Below the pieces are notes generated by a model that searched no databases, was not told the origin of the DNA, and worked only from the letters and a program-made list of their open reading frames with translations. A DNA stretch of 64,000 bases from G963678445 sp963678445 (GTDB taxonomy: Bacteria; Hydrogenedentota; Hydrogenedentia; Hydrogenedentales; G963678445). Shown here piece after piece: positions 61,625-64,000 of this stretch. The position numbers were made by a program, and so were the translations under genes. The DNA lies in the NCBI GenBank assembly GCA_963678445.1, contig OY782877.1, positions 2,728,001 through 2,792,000 of the forward strand, given 5' to 3'. Numbering within the stretch: the stretch's first letter is position 1; every line of letters starts with the position of its first letter.

Positions 61625-64000
61625 CTATTTTGCCGGTCCGATATAGAGATCGTCGATATTTGTTTCGGTGACCACCGTGGCATTCGAAACAAAGCCCAGC
61701 CAGTCCAGACGTCTGAATTTAGGATCGCAAGGAAGGTCCTCCCACGTTTGTTTCTGACCATTGGGCGTAGTAATTTCGAGTGACCAGGTTCCCTTTGCCG
61801 CCTTACCGAGTGTGCAGTTGATTTCCACGGTGCACCAGGTGTCAACGGGAATGTGCCCAGCTTCCTTTCCGGCGACCTGAACGCGACCGTCGCCGTAGAA
61901 CCAGATACTGGGACCTACATGATACGGGGATTGCGCGTCGCGCCATTCGTGATAGAATTCGACGTTTTTGTCAATGCGGATTGCAAACCGCGCCATGGCA
62001 TTCCCTTTGCGCAGGTGCGGCGTATAAACCAGATGCGGGTTGTAACTTTTATCCAGGCCGGGAGCATCGGCAAAACGCAAGCAACGTTTTCCACTCGCCG
62101 GATTCCTTTTACTTACCCGGATACGTGCTTTTCCTGACTCGCCATTGGTAGCAGCGGATTTTGCCTGCGTTCCCGAGAGGTTTTCCTCAAAGCCGTCCTG
62201 TAAACGGACGGGTTCGGGCGGGCTCGGCGGCACAAATGTCGGACGCTGGATTTGTTTGGGTTTGCTGACCCATTGGGGATCGCCATACAGACCGATGGTA
62301 TCGATGTCGATGGGTTTGAAGCCCTTTTGTAAGGCTGGTGAATCGGGTTGTAGCGTGAAGTCGCGTCCGACAATATCGACGAATAACGGATCAGCGATTT
62401 CGGAATGGACGTCGTACCCCGCCTGTTGCCATTCTTCAAAAGTTTTTCCGGCAAAATCAAGGTCGGTGTCCCCCGTGATATCCCAATAAATATTGTTGTC
62501 CAGTGCGTAATTGCCATTTTCCCATCGACTCCCCAACAGCTGTCCATTACTCATTACAATGATGTTACCGTCAAGGGTGAACGAAAGATGATCCTCCTCA
62601 CGGGAACGGATGAGCTGTTCTCGTTCTGAAAAGGCGAGGATGTTGTTACGCAGGATATTTTCACGTCCATAGTGTTGGTGAAAAGTGCCCGTACGGGTGT
62701 GGTGTACGATATTGTTCTCCATCAGGATTTCCGAACTGCCTTCATCGGTGTAGAGTCCCCACCCGCCCGAGACATTAGGATTGGAAAGGATGTCGTGGAT
62801 GTAATTATTGCGCAGTACGGTACCTGGAGAAACACCAAGCGTATAGATGCCGCCCATGTCGCTGAGCTGTCCTTTACCACAGTCATGGATATGGTTGTAC
62901 TCGATGATATTATGATGTGCGGAGCTCTCTGCATAGCCCCAGGACCAGCCGACGGAAAAACCGGAATAGCGGAAATCGCAAACGTCGCAATGGCGTACGG
63001 TGTTATATGAGCTGCGTCCGATCCATACGCCAATGGCGCTACGGAAGACGCGACCGCCGTCATGAAGGTAACAATTGTCGAGAAGAATACGTTCACAGGC
63101 CTCCTCTGGGGTGGCTGCGCTTGCGCATTCTCCGATACGCACACCGCCGCCCCCCAAATCAGTGACCTCGCAGTGTTGCAGTGTACTGTCCTGGCAGCCT
63201 GTACGGAACCATACGCCGTAGCCGCCTACGCGTTGTATGAGGCAGTTTTCAATACGACAGTGTCGGGCGCCAATACATTCTACTGCGGAAGTAAGCGAAG
63301 TCTCCGCCTGACCGTCACTGTGCCCTTTGGGGCCAATGGGCTGTTCGGCATATTGAAAAGTAATCCCTTCAAACGAGAGATGTTCTACGAAGTGCCCCTC
63401 TTTGGGTGCGCCTTCCAATATCAGCATCTGTTTTGTCACCGGAGCGACGACTTCGGCTTTTTGCATATCCTCATCAGGGAAGGGGAGATAGAAAAGTTTT
63501 CCCTCCTTGCGATTCAGGAACCACTCGCCCGGTTGGTCCAACGCCTCGAAGAGATGTTCGATGAAAAACCATTGGTTGTCTTTCCAACGGCACAGCGGCC
63601 AGCGTGCTGGGCCGGTGAATTCAAGGATATGCTGGTCCAAATCGACGGATTTGATGCGGTGTAGCGAGGTGGCCCAGGAGTGGAAGACGACAACAATAGC
63701 ATCCTCAAGCGTGGACCATTGCTGCACGTCCTCAGGGTGGAAATGGAAGCGGGTGTTACTCTTTACCTTCTTTCCCTCGGCATTCTTTTCCATCACCGGG
63801 CCATCGGCATAGAAAAAATCGGTCTTTGCAGGGTAGTCGCCCGCTTCATGTGCTGGATTGGGCGTGCGTGCCGGATGGCGTCGTTTTCCGTTTACCCACA
63901 ACGCACTGAAATCCCACGTTCCTGCTTTAACCTCCGGGATATCCGCTACCCAAAGACCATTTTCCTCACGCCATCCGGTAATGCGCCGTCCGCCATCCAC
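61625..64000 (-). CDS. Right-handed parallel beta-helix protein (5' partial)
   Basis: The frame runs off the right edge with no start or signal visible; 791 residues are seen. The middle (about 220-560) is a classic right-handed beta-helix: repeated short turns such as CIGARHCRIENCLIQRVGGY, LDNCYLHDGGRV, NTVRHCDVCDF and HNIIEYNHIHDCG, typical of polysaccharide lyases, rhamnogalacturonases and carrageenases. The C-terminal part (about 600-791) is a separate concanavalin/LamG-like domain (NPHLVYTPHLRKGNAMARFA, EFYHEWRDAQSPY). No catalytic acid can be assigned by eye. Likely an exported carbohydrate-active or adhesive protein, matching the window's glycan theme. Confidence 0.85.
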   Translation of the reverse strand: MDGGRRITGWREENGLWVADIPEVKAGTWDFSALWVNGKRRHPARTPNPAHEAGDYPAKTDFFYADGPVMEKNAEGKKVKSNTRFHFHPEDVQQWSTLEDAIVVVFHSWATSLHRIKSVDLDQHILEFTGPARWPLCRWKDNQWFFIEHLFEALDQPGEWFLNRKEGKLFYLPFPDEDMQKAEVVAPVTKQMLILEGAPKEGHFVEHLSFEGITFQYAEQPIGPKGHSDGQAETSLTSAVECIGARHCRIENCLIQRVGGYGVWFRTGCQDSTLQHCEVTDLGGGGVRIGECASAATPEEACERILLDNCYLHDGGRVFRSAIGVWIGRSSYNTVRHCDVCDFRYSGFSVGWSWGYAESSAHHNIIEYNHIHDCGKGQLSDMGGIYTLGVSPGTVLRNNYIHDILSNPNVSGGWGLYTDEGSSEILMENNIVHHTRTGTFHQHYGRENILRNNILAFSEREQLIRSREEDHLSFTLDGNIIVMSNGQLLGSRWENGNYALDNNIYWDITGDTDLDFAGKTFEEWQQAGYDVHSEIADPLFVDIVGRDFTLQPDSPALQKGFKPIDIDTIGLYGDPQWVSKPKQIQRPTFVPPSPPEPVRLQDGFEENLSGTQAKSAATNGESGKARIRVSKRNPASGKRCLRFADAPGLDKSYNPHLVYTPHLRKGNAMARFAIRIDKNVEFYHEWRDAQSPYHVGPSIWFYGDGRVQVAGKEAGHIPVDTWCTVEINCTLGKAAKGTWSLEITTPNGQKQTWEDLPCDPKFRRLDWLGFVSNATVVTETNIDDLYIGPAK

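Overview
The window looks like a chromosomal segment of a free-living, Gram-negative, polysaccharide-degrading bacterium of the PVC/Hydrogenedentota type. The evidence is content, not a marker gene: Tat-exported Gfo/Idh/MocA and sugar-phosphate-isomerase-like proteins, a HEAT plus DUF1080 fusion, a DUF6807 (PmoA-like) protein, a GH78 rhamnosidase, a secreted right-handed beta-helix protein, a giant thrombospondin-type-3 repeat protein, and a decayed gene ending in a dockerin-like LSELLRVIQ-type motif that I associate with such phyla. Lipoproteins, a Lol-like ABC system and beta-barrel candidates imply an outer membrane. No rRNA, tRNA, CRISPR array or transposase was seen, and the only universal housekeeping genes are mnmG and aroE.

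Layout. 1-14.8 kb: the 3' part (4,933 codons, open at the left edge) of a giant modular surface or secreted protein ending in a CFI-box C-terminal region and one membrane helix. 14.9-15.4 kb: an isolated phage-tail-like gene on the minus strand. 15.6-20.4 kb: rhamnosidase, DUF6807 protein and a small metallophosphoesterase, the last two translationally coupled. 20.7-22.2 kb: secreted calcineurin-like phosphoesterase. 22.3-26.5 kb (minus): Gfo/Idh/MocA oxidoreductase and the HEAT-DUF1080 protein. 26.7-33.4 kb: RsbW-like anti-sigma ATPase, membrane spermidine-synthase-like protein, SGNH protein (plus), small exported protein and mnmG. 33.8-39.2 kb: a five-gene operon of LolA-like protein, two FtsX-type permeases, LolD/MacB-type ATPase and predicted outer-membrane barrel. 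39.5-43.8 kb: two hybrid histidine kinases without DNA-binding output. 44-47 kb: chagasin-like lipoprotein, two tandem HIT proteins, aroE and a small conserved protein. 47-49.5 kb (minus): HTH-PTS IIA protein and CPA2 antiporter with CBS domains. 50.3-53.1 kb: an AlgI-like MBOAT gene interrupted by an in-frame TAG, then an AlgJ/AlgX-like SGNH gene, together a polysaccharide O-acetylation module. 53.3-56.8 kb: DUF1330 protein, a decayed surface-protein gene, an esterase lipoprotein and a sugar-phosphate-isomerase-like protein. 56.8-64 kb (minus): membrane glycosyltransferase, GT4, lipoprotein, unknown exported protein and a beta-helix protein open at the right edge.

Two threads run across the window. 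The genes mostly concern the cell envelope and extracellular carbohydrate: degrading rhamnose-containing glycans, building and acetylating an exopolysaccharide, and moving lipids or lipoproteins to the outer membrane. The intergenic gaps also share a dispersed repeat of about 60-80 bp (core GGTCCTTACCGTCCCTGA), with eight recognisable copies plus partial units in both orientations. I regard it as the least explained element here, together with the Lol-like operon, the PTS IIA/antiporter pair and the amber-interrupted MBOAT gene.
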